Source: Streptacidiphilus sp. ASG 303 (GTDB lineage Bacteria > Actinomycetota > Actinomycetes > Streptomycetales > Streptomycetaceae). From it: a stretch of DNA of 64,000 bases. Every line of letters starts with the position of its first letter. The stretch's first letter is position 1. Shown here one piece after another: positions 8,306 through 17,342 of this stretch. Where the stretch lies: positions 62,001-126,000 of the forward strand of contig NZ_JAJLRA010000010.1 of assembly GCF_020991365.1 (NCBI RefSeq), written 5' to 3'. Made by a program: the position numbers and the translations under genes. The notes beneath the pieces are model-generated. The model made no database searches and was not told the DNA's origin. It saw nothing but the letters and a program-made list of their open reading frames with translations.

Positions 8306-9484
8306 ATGCACGTGCTCTATGTGATCGACAGTCTGGACCGGGTGGGGGGCGCCGAGCAGGCGCTCGCCGGCATGGCGCCCCACCTGGTCCGCGGCGGCGT
8401 CAGGCTCGACGTCGCCTACCTCGTGGAGCGCGAGGGGATGCACCGGGAGCTGGCCGCCGCCGGGGCCACGCTCTTCAGCGCGGACCGCCCCGGCGGGCGG
8501 GTGGCGCGCCTGCGCGCCCTGCACGCCCTGCTGCGCGAGCGCCGGCCCGACCTGGTGCACACGACCCTGTACGAGGCGGACGTGCTGGGCCGCAGCGCCG
8601 CCCTGGCGGCCCGGGTGCCCGTGGTCTCCAGCCTGGTCAACTCGGCGTACGGGCCGGAGCACGTCCGGGCCCGCGGGCTGCGGCCGTGGAAGGTGCGTGC
8701 GGCCCAGGCCGCCGACGCCGCCACCGCGCAGGGCACCCGGCGGTTCCACGCGCTGACCCGGCACGTCGCGGAGGCGATGGCGCGGCGGCTGCGGATCGCC
8801 GCGGACCGGATCGACGTGGTACCGCGCGGCCGCGACCCCCGGGTGCTGGGCACCGCCGGCCCGGAGCGCCGCGCCGCGGTGCGGGCGGCGCTGGGCGTGC
8901 CGCAGGACGCGCCCGTGGTGCTCGCCGCGGCCCGGCAGCAGTACCAGAAGGGCCTGGACGTGCTGCTGGAGGCGTGGCCGTCGGTGCGGCGGGCGGCGCC
9001 CGGGGCGGTGCTGCTCCTCGCCGGCGGGAACGGCGCGGAGACGCCCCGGCTGCGCGCCCTCGCCGAGGCCGCGGAGGCGGCGGACGCCACGGGTGCGGCG
9101 GGTGCCGCCGGGGGGTCGGTCCGGTTCCTGGGGGCGCGCGACGACGTCTTCGACCTGATGGCGGCGTCCGACGTCTTCACCGCCCCCTCGCGCTGGGAGG
9201 GCCTGGGGAGCGCCGCCATGGAGGCGATGGGCGTCGGGGTGCCGCTGGTCTGCTCCGACGTGCCGGCCCTGCGGGAGACCGTCGGCTCGGAGGAGTACGC
9301 GCTGCTGGTCCCGCCGGAGCGGCCCGCGGCGCTGGCGGACGCGCTCGCGGGCACCCTGGGGGACCCCGCCGCCGCCCGGCGGCGGGTGGAGGCGGCGCGG
9401 GCGCGCTTCCTGGCGCTCTTCACGCTGCAGCACGTGACGGAGCGCATGGTGGGGTTCTACGAGCGGGCGCTCGCCGGGCGCTGA
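8306..9484 (+). CDS. Glycosyltransferase family 4
   Basis: 392 residues. The ATG at 8306 follows GAGGGGGG at a good distance, and the protein starts directly with a GT-B strand (MHVLYVIDSLDRVGGAEQ). The donor half carries AAARQQYQKGLDVLLEAW and the EX7E motif EGLGSAAMEA at about 298-307, in the context PSRWEG that is common in GT4 enzymes. It probably transfers a hexose or related sugar to a lipid-linked oligosaccharide. It stands alone before a 531-bp leader that precedes the next operon. The acceptor is unknown. Confidence 0.93.
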   Translation: MHVLYVIDSLDRVGGAEQALAGMAPHLVRGGVRLDVAYLVEREGMHRELAAAGATLFSADRPGGRVARLRALHALLRERRPDLVHTTLYEADVLGRSAALAARVPVVSSLVNSAYGPEHVRARGLRPWKVRAAQAADAATAQGTRRFHALTRHVAEAMARRLRIAADRIDVVPRGRDPRVLGTAGPERRAAVRAALGVPQDAPVVLAAARQQYQKGLDVLLEAWPSVRRAAPGAVLLLAGGNGAETPRLRALAEAAEAADATGAAGAAGGSVRFLGARDDVFDLMAASDVFTAPSRWEGLGSAAMEAMGVGVPLVCSDVPALRETVGSEEYALLVPPERPAALADALAGTLGDPAAARRRVEAARARFLALFTLQHVTERMVGFYERALAGR

Positions 9485-10015
9485 GGCGGCGGGGCGCGCC
9501 CCGGGCGCCGGGCGGGCGTCCGGCGGGGCGCCCGGCCCCGCGGGAATTGCCAAAGCGGTTGCGCCGGAGGCCTGCTGGGGCAAGCATCGCAGGTGACGCC
9601 GGAAGCCCACGGGGGTGTGGACGAGAACTTCCGCGTCGTCAGGGGGGTACACGTGCACGACCGTCCCAGGAGTACCGCGCATCGCAGGAGTCCCGTGCCG
9701 GACCGCGCCCGCCGGGACCCCGGCGCCGGCCCACGGCCGTCGGCGCACGGGGGCCCGCCGACCCGGTCGGCCGGGCCCCGCGTCGAGGGGTTCTGAAGCA
9801 GGAGGTTCCGGGGCACCGGGTGCGTGGCCGCCGCCAAGGGGAGGGCGCGGCGCTCGCACCGGCGCACGGCAGAGCCGCAGGGCGCGTCCCGCGGGCCCGC
9901 GCCGGCCCGCGGGCCGGCGCCGCGGCACGGGCACGGCACGGCCGGCGGCACGCCCGCGGGGCGAGGCGGCCGGGCCTGCAGCAGCGAGCACACGACCGCG
10001 AGGGGAACTCCACCG
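9485..10015 (+). promoter_or_regulatory. 531-bp leader/intergenic region upstream of the polysaccharide operon
   Basis: Just after the glycosyltransferase stop there is a hairpin with 9-bp arms (CCGGGCGCC / GGCGCCCGG) that may terminate the upstream transcript. A relatively AT-rich patch around 9541-9595 (GGAATTGCCAAAGCGGTTG) is the likeliest promoter area. The rest is about 400 nt of GC-rich sequence up to the GTG at 10016. A 67-codon frame at 9593-9796 and an in-frame N-terminal extension from 9824 are open but show only Arg/Pro-biased composition, so I call neither a gene. A long 5' leader would be consistent with post-transcriptional control. Confidence 0.45.
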
Positions 10016-11848
10016 GTGGAACCGGCAAACCATCTCACCGTCCTGCGACGGTACTGGCGGCTGCTCGTCGGCTGCGCACTGGCCGCGCTCGTCGTCGGCT
10101 GGCTGCTCACGCCGGCCGGCACCGCCGTCGACAACGGCAAGTGGCAGTGCAAGGTCAGCATCGTGCCGGCGGCCGGCTCGGGGGACACCGTCAAGATCGA
10201 CCAGGTGCTGTCCTTCGCCACCGGTTCGGACGTCACGCAGGAGGCCGCGAGGAAGCTCGGCACCACCGACATCCAGGGGCTGCTGGCACGCCGGGAGGTG
10301 GCGGCGGTCAGCGAGCAGATGCTCCAGTTCACCGCACACGGCCCCACCCAGCAGTCCTGCTCGGCCGTGGTCAGCGCCTTCTCGGACGCCACCATCACCG
10401 GCTACGTCCGGGCCGCGCAGCGGAACACGGCCGCCTCCATCAGGTCGCTCCAGCAGGAGCAGCAGAAGCAGCAGGCCAGGCTCGACGCCCTCAACGCCCG
10501 GGCCGCCGGGGCGGGCGCCGCCGAGCAGGCCCGGCTGGCACCGGACGTCGACGCCGCCAGGGCCGCCGTCACCAAGACGCTGACCGACATCTCCAACCTG
10601 CAGAACGCCTCCCGGACCGACGCCGTGCGGCAGTGGGGCTCGATCGACAGCAGCCCGGCGGACGGCAGCATCCTCACCGCACCCAGCAGCCGCCCGCTGC
10701 GCCTGGCCCTCGCCGTCGTCCTCGGCCTGGCCCTGGGGGTGGTCGCCGCGCTGATGCTGGACCGCGTCGACAGCCGCCTGCGCAGCCGCAACGGCGCCGA
10801 GGAGGCGTTCGGCCTCCCGGTGATCGGCGAGATCCCGGTCCTCTCGCGGCGGCTGCGGCGGCTGCGCGAGCCGGTGGTGACCGCCCGTCCCGCGGCGCCC
10901 GCCGCCGAGGCCTACCGGTCGCTGCGCTCCACCCTGCTGCTGACCGGTCCGGCGTCGCTGTCCCTGCACGTCAAGGACGGCGAGGGGGACGGCGGCCCGG
11001 CGGCCGCCGCCGCCCTGGTCTCCCGGCGCCTCGCCCACCCGGCGCCGGTGGTGCTGGTGATGTCCGGGCGCAGCGGCGACGGCAAGACCACCACGGTCGC
11101 CAACCTGGCGGCCGCGCTCGCCGAGACGGGCCGCCAGGTGCTCGTCCTGGACTGCGACTTCCGCCACCCCGGGGTGCACGAGCACCTGGGCGCGGGCGGC
11201 GGCCCGGGCATGGCGGAGCTGCTCGGCGGCGACCGGTCCGTCGGCGTCGAGGACGTCGTCCGCCCCGCCAACGTGGAGGGGGTCAGCGTCATCGGCGCGG
11301 GCAACACCAACGCCTATCCGGCGGCCCTGGTGCTGCGGGCCGGGGAGGTGCTGCAGCGGGTCCGGCGGTACGCCGACGTCGTCCTGGTCGACACCTCGCC
11401 GCTGCTGCACGCGAACGACGCGTACGACCTGGTGCAGCACGCCGACGCGGTGCTGGTGACCGCGCGCAGCGGCAACGTGACGCCGGAGCAGGCGGCGCGG
11501 GTCAGCGAGCTGCTCGCCCGGACCGGCGTGCCGGTGGCCGGGGTGGCCCTCACCGCCTCGCTGTCGCCGTCGGGGGGCGGACCGCGCACCGGCCTGCGCC
11601 GCTCGGAGACGACGCCGGCGCCGGTCACCCCGCTGGGCCGGGGGGACCGGCCGCGGGCCCTGGACAGGACCGGCGAGGAGCCGGCCGCCGCCTACGCGGC
11701 CCGCGAGCGCGAGCGGGACCGGCACGCCCCGAGCTGGGCCCGCGGCGGCGAGGCGTCGGACGGCGGCGGGCTCGGTGAGGGCGGGTTCGGCGAGGGCGGG
11801 CTCGGCGCCGCCGCCGCGGCGCGCCGGACCGAGGGGGACGACCGGTGA
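10016..11848 (+). CDS. Wzz/BY-kinase-like polysaccharide chain-length determinant with P-loop domain
   Basis: 610 residues from a GTG at 10016 (GAGGGGA about 9 nt upstream). Seen in order: first TM at about 16-33 after RRYWR, an extracellular loop with a short Gln-rich coiled coil (144-165), second TM at 228-248, then a cytoplasmic ATPase with Walker A SGRSGDGKTT at about 350-359, Walker A' VLVLDCDFRHPG about 376-386 and Walker B VVLVDTS about 455-461. This is the Wzc/CapAB plan that controls polymer length. The C-terminal tail is Gly/Glu-rich with a short repeat (LGEGGFGEGGLG) and a single tyrosine, not the Tyr cluster of proteobacterial kinases, so autophosphorylation is doubtful. It overlaps the next gene by 4 nt. 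Confidence 0.88.
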   Translation: MEPANHLTVLRRYWRLLVGCALAALVVGWLLTPAGTAVDNGKWQCKVSIVPAAGSGDTVKIDQVLSFATGSDVTQEAARKLGTTDIQGLLARREVAAVSEQMLQFTAHGPTQQSCSAVVSAFSDATITGYVRAAQRNTAASIRSLQQEQQKQQARLDALNARAAGAGAAEQARLAPDVDAARAAVTKTLTDISNLQNASRTDAVRQWGSIDSSPADGSILTAPSSRPLRLALAVVLGLALGVVAALMLDRVDSRLRSRNGAEEAFGLPVIGEIPVLSRRLRRLREPVVTARPAAPAAEAYRSLRSTLLLTGPASLSLHVKDGEGDGGPAAAAALVSRRLAHPAPVVLVMSGRSGDGKTTTVANLAAALAETGRQVLVLDCDFRHPGVHEHLGAGGGPGMAELLGGDRSVGVEDVVRPANVEGVSVIGAGNTNAYPAALVLRAGEVLQRVRRYADVVLVDTSPLLHANDAYDLVQHADAVLVTARSGNVTPEQAARVSELLARTGVPVAGVALTASLSPSGGGPRTGLRRSETTPAPVTPLGRGDRPRALDRTGEEPAAAYAARERERDRHAPSWARGGEASDGGGLGEGGFGEGGLGAAAAARRTEGDDR

Positions 11849-13095
11849 CGGACGCCGAGGCCGCGGACACCGCCCCCGGGGCGGAGCGGCAGCCGCACCC
11901 CCGGCCGGCCCCCGGGCCGGAAGCCGGACCGCTGCCGCAGGCCGCACCCGGCGGACGCACCAGGGTCCTGTGGCTGGCCAAGGGCCTGGGCCGCGGCGGC
12001 GCGGAGCAGCTGCTGGTCACCTGCGCCCGCCACCTGGACCGCGACCGGTACGAGGTGGACGTCGCCTACGTGCTGCCCTGGAAGGACGCCCTGGCGCCGG
12101 CCCTGGAGGAGGCCGGGATCAGGGTGCACTGCCTCGGCGGCACCCCGGGGGCGCCCGGCCGGGCCGACCCGCGCTGGCCGCTGCGGCTGCGCCGCCTGGC
12201 GGCCGAGCGCGGCTACCGGCTGGTGCACACCCACATGCCCGTGCCCGCGGTGGCGGCACGGCTGCTGCTCCGCGGGCCAGGACTGCACGGGGTGCGGCTG
12301 GTGCACACCGAGCACAACCTCTGGGAGCGGTACCGGCGCCCCACCCGCTGGGCCAACGCGGCCACGTACGGGCGCAACGACGCGGTGGTCGCGGTCTCCC
12401 GGGCCGTCGCGGACACGGTCTCCCGCGGCGGGCGCGACCTGGGCGGGCGGCTGACGGTGGTGCACCACGGGCCTGACCTCTCCGGCGCCCCGGCCGGACC
12501 GGCCGCGCGGTCCGCGGCGCGCGGCCGGCTGGGCCTGCCGCAGGACGCGGTGGTCGTCGGCAGCGTGGGCAACCTGACACCGAAGAAGGACCAGCGGACC
12601 CTGATGGAGGCGCACGCCCGGCTTCGGCGCACGCACCCGGGCGCGGTGCTGGTGCTGATCGGCTCGGGACCGCTGGAGCAGGAGCTGCGGGGCCGGGCGG
12701 CGGCGCTGGGCCTGGCGGACGGGGCGGTCGTGCTGGCCGGCTCCCGGCCGGACGTGCCGGAGCTGCTGCCCGCCCTGGACGTCTTCGCGCTGAGCTCCCG
12801 TCAGGAGGGCCTGCCGGTGGCGCTGATGGAGGCGATGGCCTGCGGACTGCCGTCCGCGGTGACGCGGGTCGGCGGGATCCCCGAGGTCGTGGACGACGGC
12901 GAGCAGGGCCTGCTGGTGCCGCCCGCCGACCCGGACGCGCTGGCGCGGGCCCTGGCGCGGCTGGTGGGCGACGCGGGCCTGCGGGACCGGATGGGCGCCG
13001 CGGCCCGGGAGCGGGCGCGGCGCTTCGACGCGGCGGGCGCGCAGCGGGCCGTGGAGGCCGTGTACGCCCGGGTGCTGGGGGGCGGACGACGGTGA
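11845..13095 (+). CDS. Glycosyltransferase family 4
   Basis: 416 residues. The GTG start overlaps the preceding stop (GTGA), so it is coupled to the chain-length gene. About 38 Pro-rich residues precede the GT-B fold: TRVLWLAKGLGRGGAEQ, RLVHTEHNLWERYRRP in the acceptor domain, VGNLTPKKDQRTLMEA and IGSGPLEQELR in the donor domain, and the EX7E motif EGLPVALMEA at about 321-330. The set matches retaining GT4 enzymes of exopolysaccharide clusters. Its sugar is unknown. Confidence 0.94.
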   Translation: MTDAEAADTAPGAERQPHPRPAPGPEAGPLPQAAPGGRTRVLWLAKGLGRGGAEQLLVTCARHLDRDRYEVDVAYVLPWKDALAPALEEAGIRVHCLGGTPGAPGRADPRWPLRLRRLAAERGYRLVHTHMPVPAVAARLLLRGPGLHGVRLVHTEHNLWERYRRPTRWANAATYGRNDAVVAVSRAVADTVSRGGRDLGGRLTVVHHGPDLSGAPAGPAARSAARGRLGLPQDAVVVGSVGNLTPKKDQRTLMEAHARLRRTHPGAVLVLIGSGPLEQELRGRAAALGLADGAVVLAGSRPDVPELLPALDVFALSSRQEGLPVALMEAMACGLPSAVTRVGGIPEVVDDGEQGLLVPPADPDALARALARLVGDAGLRDRMGAAARERARRFDAAGAQRAVEAVYARVLGGGRR

Positions 13096-14291
13096 ACGGC
13101 ATCGACTCCCCCGGGGCCGGGGCCGGGGCCGCGTCGGCCGGTCCGTCCGCGACCGCACCGCCCGGGCGGGGCACGGCGGGCGCCGCGGACACGGCGGGCG
13201 GGTCGCCCGGCACGGAAGGGCTCACGGTCCGCCCGTGGCGGCCCGCCGACCTGCCGCGGACCCTGGAGCTGCTGACCGCGTCGCTGGCCGGCGGCCCCAC
13301 AGGCGAGCGCAGCGCCGCGTTCTTCGCCTGGAAGCACCTGCGCAACCCCTTCGGGGAGAGTCCGGGCCTGGTCGCCGAGGCCCCGGACGGCCGGCTGGCC
13401 GGGGTACGGCTCTTCCTGCGCTGGGAGTACGCCGCCGCCGGGCGCACCGTCCGCGCGGTGCGGCCGGTGGACACCGCCACCCACCCGGACTTCCGGGGCC
13501 GGGGGGTCTTCCGGCGGCTCACCCTGGGCCTGCTGGAGGAGGTGGCGGGCGACACGGAGCTGGTCCTCAACACGCCCAACGCGAGCAGCCTCCCCGGCTA
13601 CCTCTCCATGGGCTGGCGGGAGGCGGGCCGGGTGCCGGTCGCGGTGCGGCCGGTGCGGGCGGCCGCCTTCGCCCGCGGGGTGCGCGCCGCCGTGGCCCGC
13701 CGGGCCTCGCCCGCCCCGCCGCGGGACGCCGGGTCCCGCTGCCCGCTGCCCGCCGCCGCGGAGTGGTTCGGGGCTGCGCCGGACGACGGCGCCGGGCCGC
13801 TGGCGGAGCTGCTGCGCGAGCGGGCGGCGGCCGACGCCGCCGACCCGCGGCTGGCCACCGTCCGCACCCCCGCCTTCCTGCGCTGGCGCTACGGCGGGGC
13901 GCCGGGCCTGGACTACCGGGTGCTGGCGGACGTGCGCGGCGGCGAGCTGGCCGGGGTGGCGTTCGGGCGGCCGCGCCGCCGGGGCCCGCTCACCGAGTTC
14001 ACCCTGGCCGACGTGGTGGTGCGCCCCGGCGACCGGGCGGCCGCCGCCCGGCTGCTGCGGGCCGCCGCGGGCGCGGGCTGCGACCACGTCGCCACCCACC
14101 TCGCACCGGGTACGGAGGCCGCCGCAGCCGCGCTGCGCTGCGGCTACCTCACCGCGCCGCGCACCGGGATGACGCTGGTCTCCCGCGCACCCGGCGGCGG
14201 CCCCGGCCGGAGTGGCGGCAGGCAGGACGCCGCGCCGGGCGGTGCCCTCGCGGACTGGCGCTTCACCCTCGGCGACCTGGAGGTCTTCTGA
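13092..14291 (+). CDS. GNAT-like N-acyltransferase (two-domain)
   Basis: 399 residues, start overlapping the previous gene by 4 nt (GTGA). A disordered Gly/Ala/Pro N-terminus of about 45 residues precedes LTVRPWRPADLPRTLELL, and the acetyl-CoA binding loop is seen in THPDFRGRGVFRRLTLGLL. A second, more divergent GNAT-like half follows (TEFTLADVVVRPGD ... RCGYLTAPRTGMTLV). In this operon it could N-acylate an amino sugar made by the downstream aminotransferase, which is inference from gene order. It could also be a Fem-like transferase, although no FemABX signature is clear. Confidence 0.78.
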   Translation: MNGIDSPGAGAGAASAGPSATAPPGRGTAGAADTAGGSPGTEGLTVRPWRPADLPRTLELLTASLAGGPTGERSAAFFAWKHLRNPFGESPGLVAEAPDGRLAGVRLFLRWEYAAAGRTVRAVRPVDTATHPDFRGRGVFRRLTLGLLEEVAGDTELVLNTPNASSLPGYLSMGWREAGRVPVAVRPVRAAAFARGVRAAVARRASPAPPRDAGSRCPLPAAAEWFGAAPDDGAGPLAELLRERAAADAADPRLATVRTPAFLRWRYGGAPGLDYRVLADVRGGELAGVAFGRPRRRGPLTEFTLADVVVRPGDRAAAARLLRAAAGAGCDHVATHLAPGTEAAAAALRCGYLTAPRTGMTLVSRAPGGGPGRSGGRQDAAPGGALADWRFTLGDLEVF

Positions 14292-15880
14292 TGCCCGCGG
14301 GGCACGGGTGGGCGTCCGCGCCGGCCCGCTGGGCCCGCGGGGTCCCCTGGGCGTCCTGCACGGCGGGGCTGCTGGTGACGGGCTACGTGGCGGTGTTCGC
14401 CTGGGCCATGGCGCACACCGCGTACGACGTGTGGGGCGCACTGCTCGTGCTGCCCGTGCTGATGGCGGTGAGCACGCCCGTCCTGGCCCGGGTCGCCGCG
14501 GCCGACCCCGAACCGGGCGCCTTCCGGCTGCTGGTGGCGGCGCTGGCGTTCAAGCTGCTCTGCGCCTTCCCCCGCTACCTGATGGCGTTCGTGCTGTACG
14601 GGGGGCAGGCCGACGCCCGGATGTACGACGAGAGGGGCCGGGCGCTGGCGGCGGCGCTGGAGCACGGGGCCGTGCTCGACGGCGGCCACTACGACCTGGG
14701 CATGAAGGTGGCGGGCACCGGGTTCGTCGTGATCGTCACGGGCCTGGTCTACCTGGTCACCGGTCCCTGCCTGCTCGGCGGCTTCCTGGTCTTCTCCTGG
14801 ATGGGCTTCTGGGGTCTGCTGCTGTTCTGGCGGGCGCTGCTGACCGCCTTCCCCGAGGCGGAGTCGCGCCGCTACGCCAAGCTGGTCTTCTTCCTCCCCT
14901 CGCTGCTGTTCTGGCCGTCCAGCATCGGCAAGGACGCCTGGATGATGCTCTGCCTGGGCGCCACCGCCCACGGCACCGCCCGGCTGCTGGAGCGGCGGCG
15001 CGGCGCCTTCGCCTGGCTGGTGGCGGGCTCGCTGGGCACGGCGATGGTCCGGCCGCACGTCACCGTGCTGGCGGGCGCCGGACTGGTGGTCGCGTACGTG
15101 CTGCGGCGGCGGCCGAGGGAGGTCGGTGCGCTCGGGCCGCTGCGCACCGTCGTGACCGTCGCCGTGCTGGGGATCGGCGTGATGCTGATGCTCCAGCAGG
15201 TCAGCTCGTTCTTCGGGACCGAGGGGGCCGGCCAGGGCGCCGTGCACCAGGTGCTGCAGGAGACGGCGCGCCGCACCTCGCAGGGCGGCTCCCAGCTCGA
15301 CCCGGGGGCGGCCGCCGCGGCGGCGGGCGACGACGCGGGGCCACGGGTGAGCCTGTCGCCGCTGGGACTGCCGGCGGCGGTGGTGACGGTGCTCTTCCGG
15401 CCGTTCCCGTTCGAGGCGTCCAACCTGCAGAACCTCGTGCAGTCGGTGGAGTGCTTCGCGCTGCTCGCCGTCTTCGTCCGCTCCTGGCCGAGGCTGCGGC
15501 AGGTGCCGCGGCTCGTCCTGCGACGGCCCTACATGGCCTTCACGGTCGTCTACGCGCTGCTGTTCTGCTGGGCGTTCTCCAGCATCAACAACCTGGGCAT
15601 CCTCTCCCGCGAGCGGGTGCAGGTGCTGCCCCTGGTGCTGGTGCTGCTGGCGGTGCCCCGGCCGGCCGCCGTCCGGCCGACGGGCCGTCCGCGGCCGCGG
15701 GAGCGGCCCGCGGGGACGGCCGGGCGGGGGGACCGGCCGCCCCGGGGAGCGGCGGCGCCCGGTCCCCGGCCGGTGCCGGCCGGGGCCGTCCGGGCGTTCC
15801 GTCACCCCGTCCCCGCGCGCCGGGGGGCGCCCCGCAGGCACCCGTCCGCCCAGCCGCCCCACCGGCCCCGCCGACCGTGA
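14291..15880 (+). CDS. Polytopic membrane protein, Wzy-like polysaccharide polymerase candidate
   Basis: 529 residues from the ATG at 14291, which shares its A with the preceding stop (TGATG). About 10-11 hydrophobic segments are visible, for example GLLVTGYVAVFAWAMA, VWGALLVLPVLMAVS, FVVIVTGLVYLVTG and YMAFTVVYALLFCWAF, with a large polar loop at about 305-360. Conserved-looking polar patches lie at loop edges (SSIGKDAWMM, RPFPFEASN, SRERVQ). The C-terminal about 70 residues are Pro/Arg-rich and cytoplasmic. Position and topology fit a polymerase or ligase (Wzy/O-antigen ligase class) but the sequence shows no diagnostic motif, so this is a placement by context. Confidence 0.72.
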   Translation: MPAGHGWASAPARWARGVPWASCTAGLLVTGYVAVFAWAMAHTAYDVWGALLVLPVLMAVSTPVLARVAAADPEPGAFRLLVAALAFKLLCAFPRYLMAFVLYGGQADARMYDERGRALAAALEHGAVLDGGHYDLGMKVAGTGFVVIVTGLVYLVTGPCLLGGFLVFSWMGFWGLLLFWRALLTAFPEAESRRYAKLVFFLPSLLFWPSSIGKDAWMMLCLGATAHGTARLLERRRGAFAWLVAGSLGTAMVRPHVTVLAGAGLVVAYVLRRRPREVGALGPLRTVVTVAVLGIGVMLMLQQVSSFFGTEGAGQGAVHQVLQETARRTSQGGSQLDPGAAAAAAGDDAGPRVSLSPLGLPAAVVTVLFRPFPFEASNLQNLVQSVECFALLAVFVRSWPRLRQVPRLVLRRPYMAFTVVYALLFCWAFSSINNLGILSRERVQVLPLVLVLLAVPRPAAVRPTGRPRPRERPAGTAGRGDRPPRGAAAPGPRPVPAGAVRAFRHPVPARRGAPRRHPSAQPPHRPRRP

Positions 15881-16086
15881 CCGGACGGGCGGCCGACCGG
15901 GGACCGGACGGACGGGCGGCCGGGGACCGGAGCACCGGGAGGTCCGCCCGCCGGCCGGCTCCGCCGACCCGCTCGACCGCCGACCCGCCCGACCGCCGAC
16001 CGCCGACCGCCGACCGCCCGTCCGGGGACCCCGTCGCCCGGAGACCCCGTGCCCACTGAGCCCACTGATCCAGGGGGGATCGACCC

Positions 16087-17292
16087 ATGACCGCAGACCG
16101 GACCTCCGCCGCCCTGCCCGCAGCGCTCGGCGGGACACCCGCCTTCCCCGAGGGGCTGCCGCTCACCGTCGTCGAGGTGCCCGACCGGGAAGGGCTGCTG
16201 CGCCGCCTCGCCACCGTCCTCGACAGCGGCCGGCTGACCAACGGCCCGACCGTGGCCGAGCTGGAGGAGCGCGCGGCCAAGCTGCTGGAGGTGGAGCACG
16301 TCGTGGCCGTCTCCAGCTGCACCGCCGGCCTGATGCTGGTCCTCCAGGCCGCCGGGGTGGCGGCGGGGCGCCCGGTGGTGATGCCCGGCTTCACCTTCTC
16401 GGCGACCGCGCACGCGGCGCACTGGGCGGGCGGCGTGCCGCTCTTCGCCGAGGCGCTGGAGGAGAACGTCACCCTCGACCCGGAGGACGCCGCCGCCCGG
16501 CTGGCGGCCGCGCGGGAGCCCGCCGCCCTGGTGGCGACGCACGTCTACGGCACGCCCTGCCGGGTGGAACGGCTCCGGGAGGCGGCCGGCGCCGCCGGGG
16601 TGCCGCTGGTGTACGACGCGGCGCACGCCCTGGGGAGCCGCCGGGGCGGTGTGCCGGTGGGCGGCTTCGGCCTGGCCGAGGTGTTCAGCATGAGCCCGAC
16701 CAAGGTGGCGGTGGCGGGCGAGGGCGGGCTGGTCGCCACCCGGGACGGCTCGCTGGCGGAGACGCTGCGCTGCGCCCGCGACTACGGCAACCCCGGGGAC
16801 TACGACACGCTCTTCCCCGGCCTGAACGCCCGGATGAGCGAACTGCACGCCGCGGTGGGGCTCACCTGGCTGGAGGGCCTGCCGGAACGGGTGGCGCACC
16901 GCGGGGCGCTGGCGGCGGGGTTCGCGGCGGCGGTCGCCGGGGTGCCGGGTCTGCGGGTGGCGCTGCCGGACGACGGCGACACCTCCACGTTCAAGGACCT
17001 CACGCTGATGCTGGACGCGGACGCCTTCGGCCTCACCGCCCTGGAGCTGTCCCGGGCGCTGAAGGCCGAGGGCGTGGACAGCCGCCGGTACTTCCACCCG
17101 CCGGTCCACCGGCAGAAGGCGTACGCGCACCTGGGGCAGGCGGAGGCGCTGCCCCGCACCGACCGGCTGGCCGACTCGGTGCTCACCGTCCCGCTGTGGA
17201 CGCAGATGGACGCCGCCACGGTGCGGCGGACGGCGGACGCCGTGCTGCGGATCCACGCCGGCGCGGAGCAGCTGCGCGCCGAGGGCGTCTGA
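16087..17292 (+). CDS. DegT/DnrJ/EryC1/StrS-family PLP aminotransferase
   Basis: 401 residues with GGGGGGATCGACCC before the ATG. Fold-type I features: GRLTNGPTVAELE near the N-terminus, a cofactor region SSCTAGLMLVLQ at about 76-87, Asp177 and His180 in VYDAAHALG, and the Schiff-base Lys206 in SMSPTKVAVAGEGG. The family transaminates nucleotide-linked keto sugars, usually with glutamate. It lies 206 bp after the membrane-protein gene and is followed by a strong terminator, so it is the last gene of the polysaccharide locus. With the GNAT protein it suggests an N-acylated amino sugar in the polymer; this is inferred. Confidence 0.92.
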   Translation: MTADRTSAALPAALGGTPAFPEGLPLTVVEVPDREGLLRRLATVLDSGRLTNGPTVAELEERAAKLLEVEHVVAVSSCTAGLMLVLQAAGVAAGRPVVMPGFTFSATAHAAHWAGGVPLFAEALEENVTLDPEDAAARLAAAREPAALVATHVYGTPCRVERLREAAGAAGVPLVYDAAHALGSRRGGVPVGGFGLAEVFSMSPTKVAVAGEGGLVATRDGSLAETLRCARDYGNPGDYDTLFPGLNARMSELHAAVGLTWLEGLPERVAHRGALAAGFAAAVAGVPGLRVALPDDGDTSTFKDLTLMLDADAFGLTALELSRALKAEGVDSRRYFHPPVHRQKAYAHLGQAEALPRTDRLADSVLTVPLWTQMDAATVRRTADAVLRIHAGAEQLRAEGV

Positions 17293-17300
17293 GGCCGGAA

Positions 17301-17342
17301 CGGTCCCCCGCCCCCCGGCGGGGTGCGGGGGGCGGGGGACCG
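17301..17342 (+). terminator. Intrinsic-type terminator hairpin after the polysaccharide locus
   Basis: Perfect 17-bp arms (CGGTCCCCCGCCCCCCG at 17301-17317 and its complement at 17326-17342) enclose an 8-nt loop, nine bases after the aminotransferase stop. No T-tract follows, which is usual for this type of genome. Confidence 0.9.

Noticed and set aside
9593-9796. Possible small gene (67 codons) in the polysaccharide leader
   Set aside because: No good ribosome site, Arg/Pro/His-biased composition, no recognisable motif. Kept as a remark only.
9824-10015. N-terminal extension of the Wzz-type protein from a GTG at 9824
   Set aside because: It would add 64 basic, Pro-rich residues before the first TM; the GTG at 10016 has a better placed GAGGGGA and gives the normal family length.
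6827-11947. 1,706-codon minus-strand frame that would extend the glycosyltransferase
   Set aside because: Only the last 367 codons (6827-7927) look like protein. The upstream part is antisense to the plus-strand polysaccharide genes.
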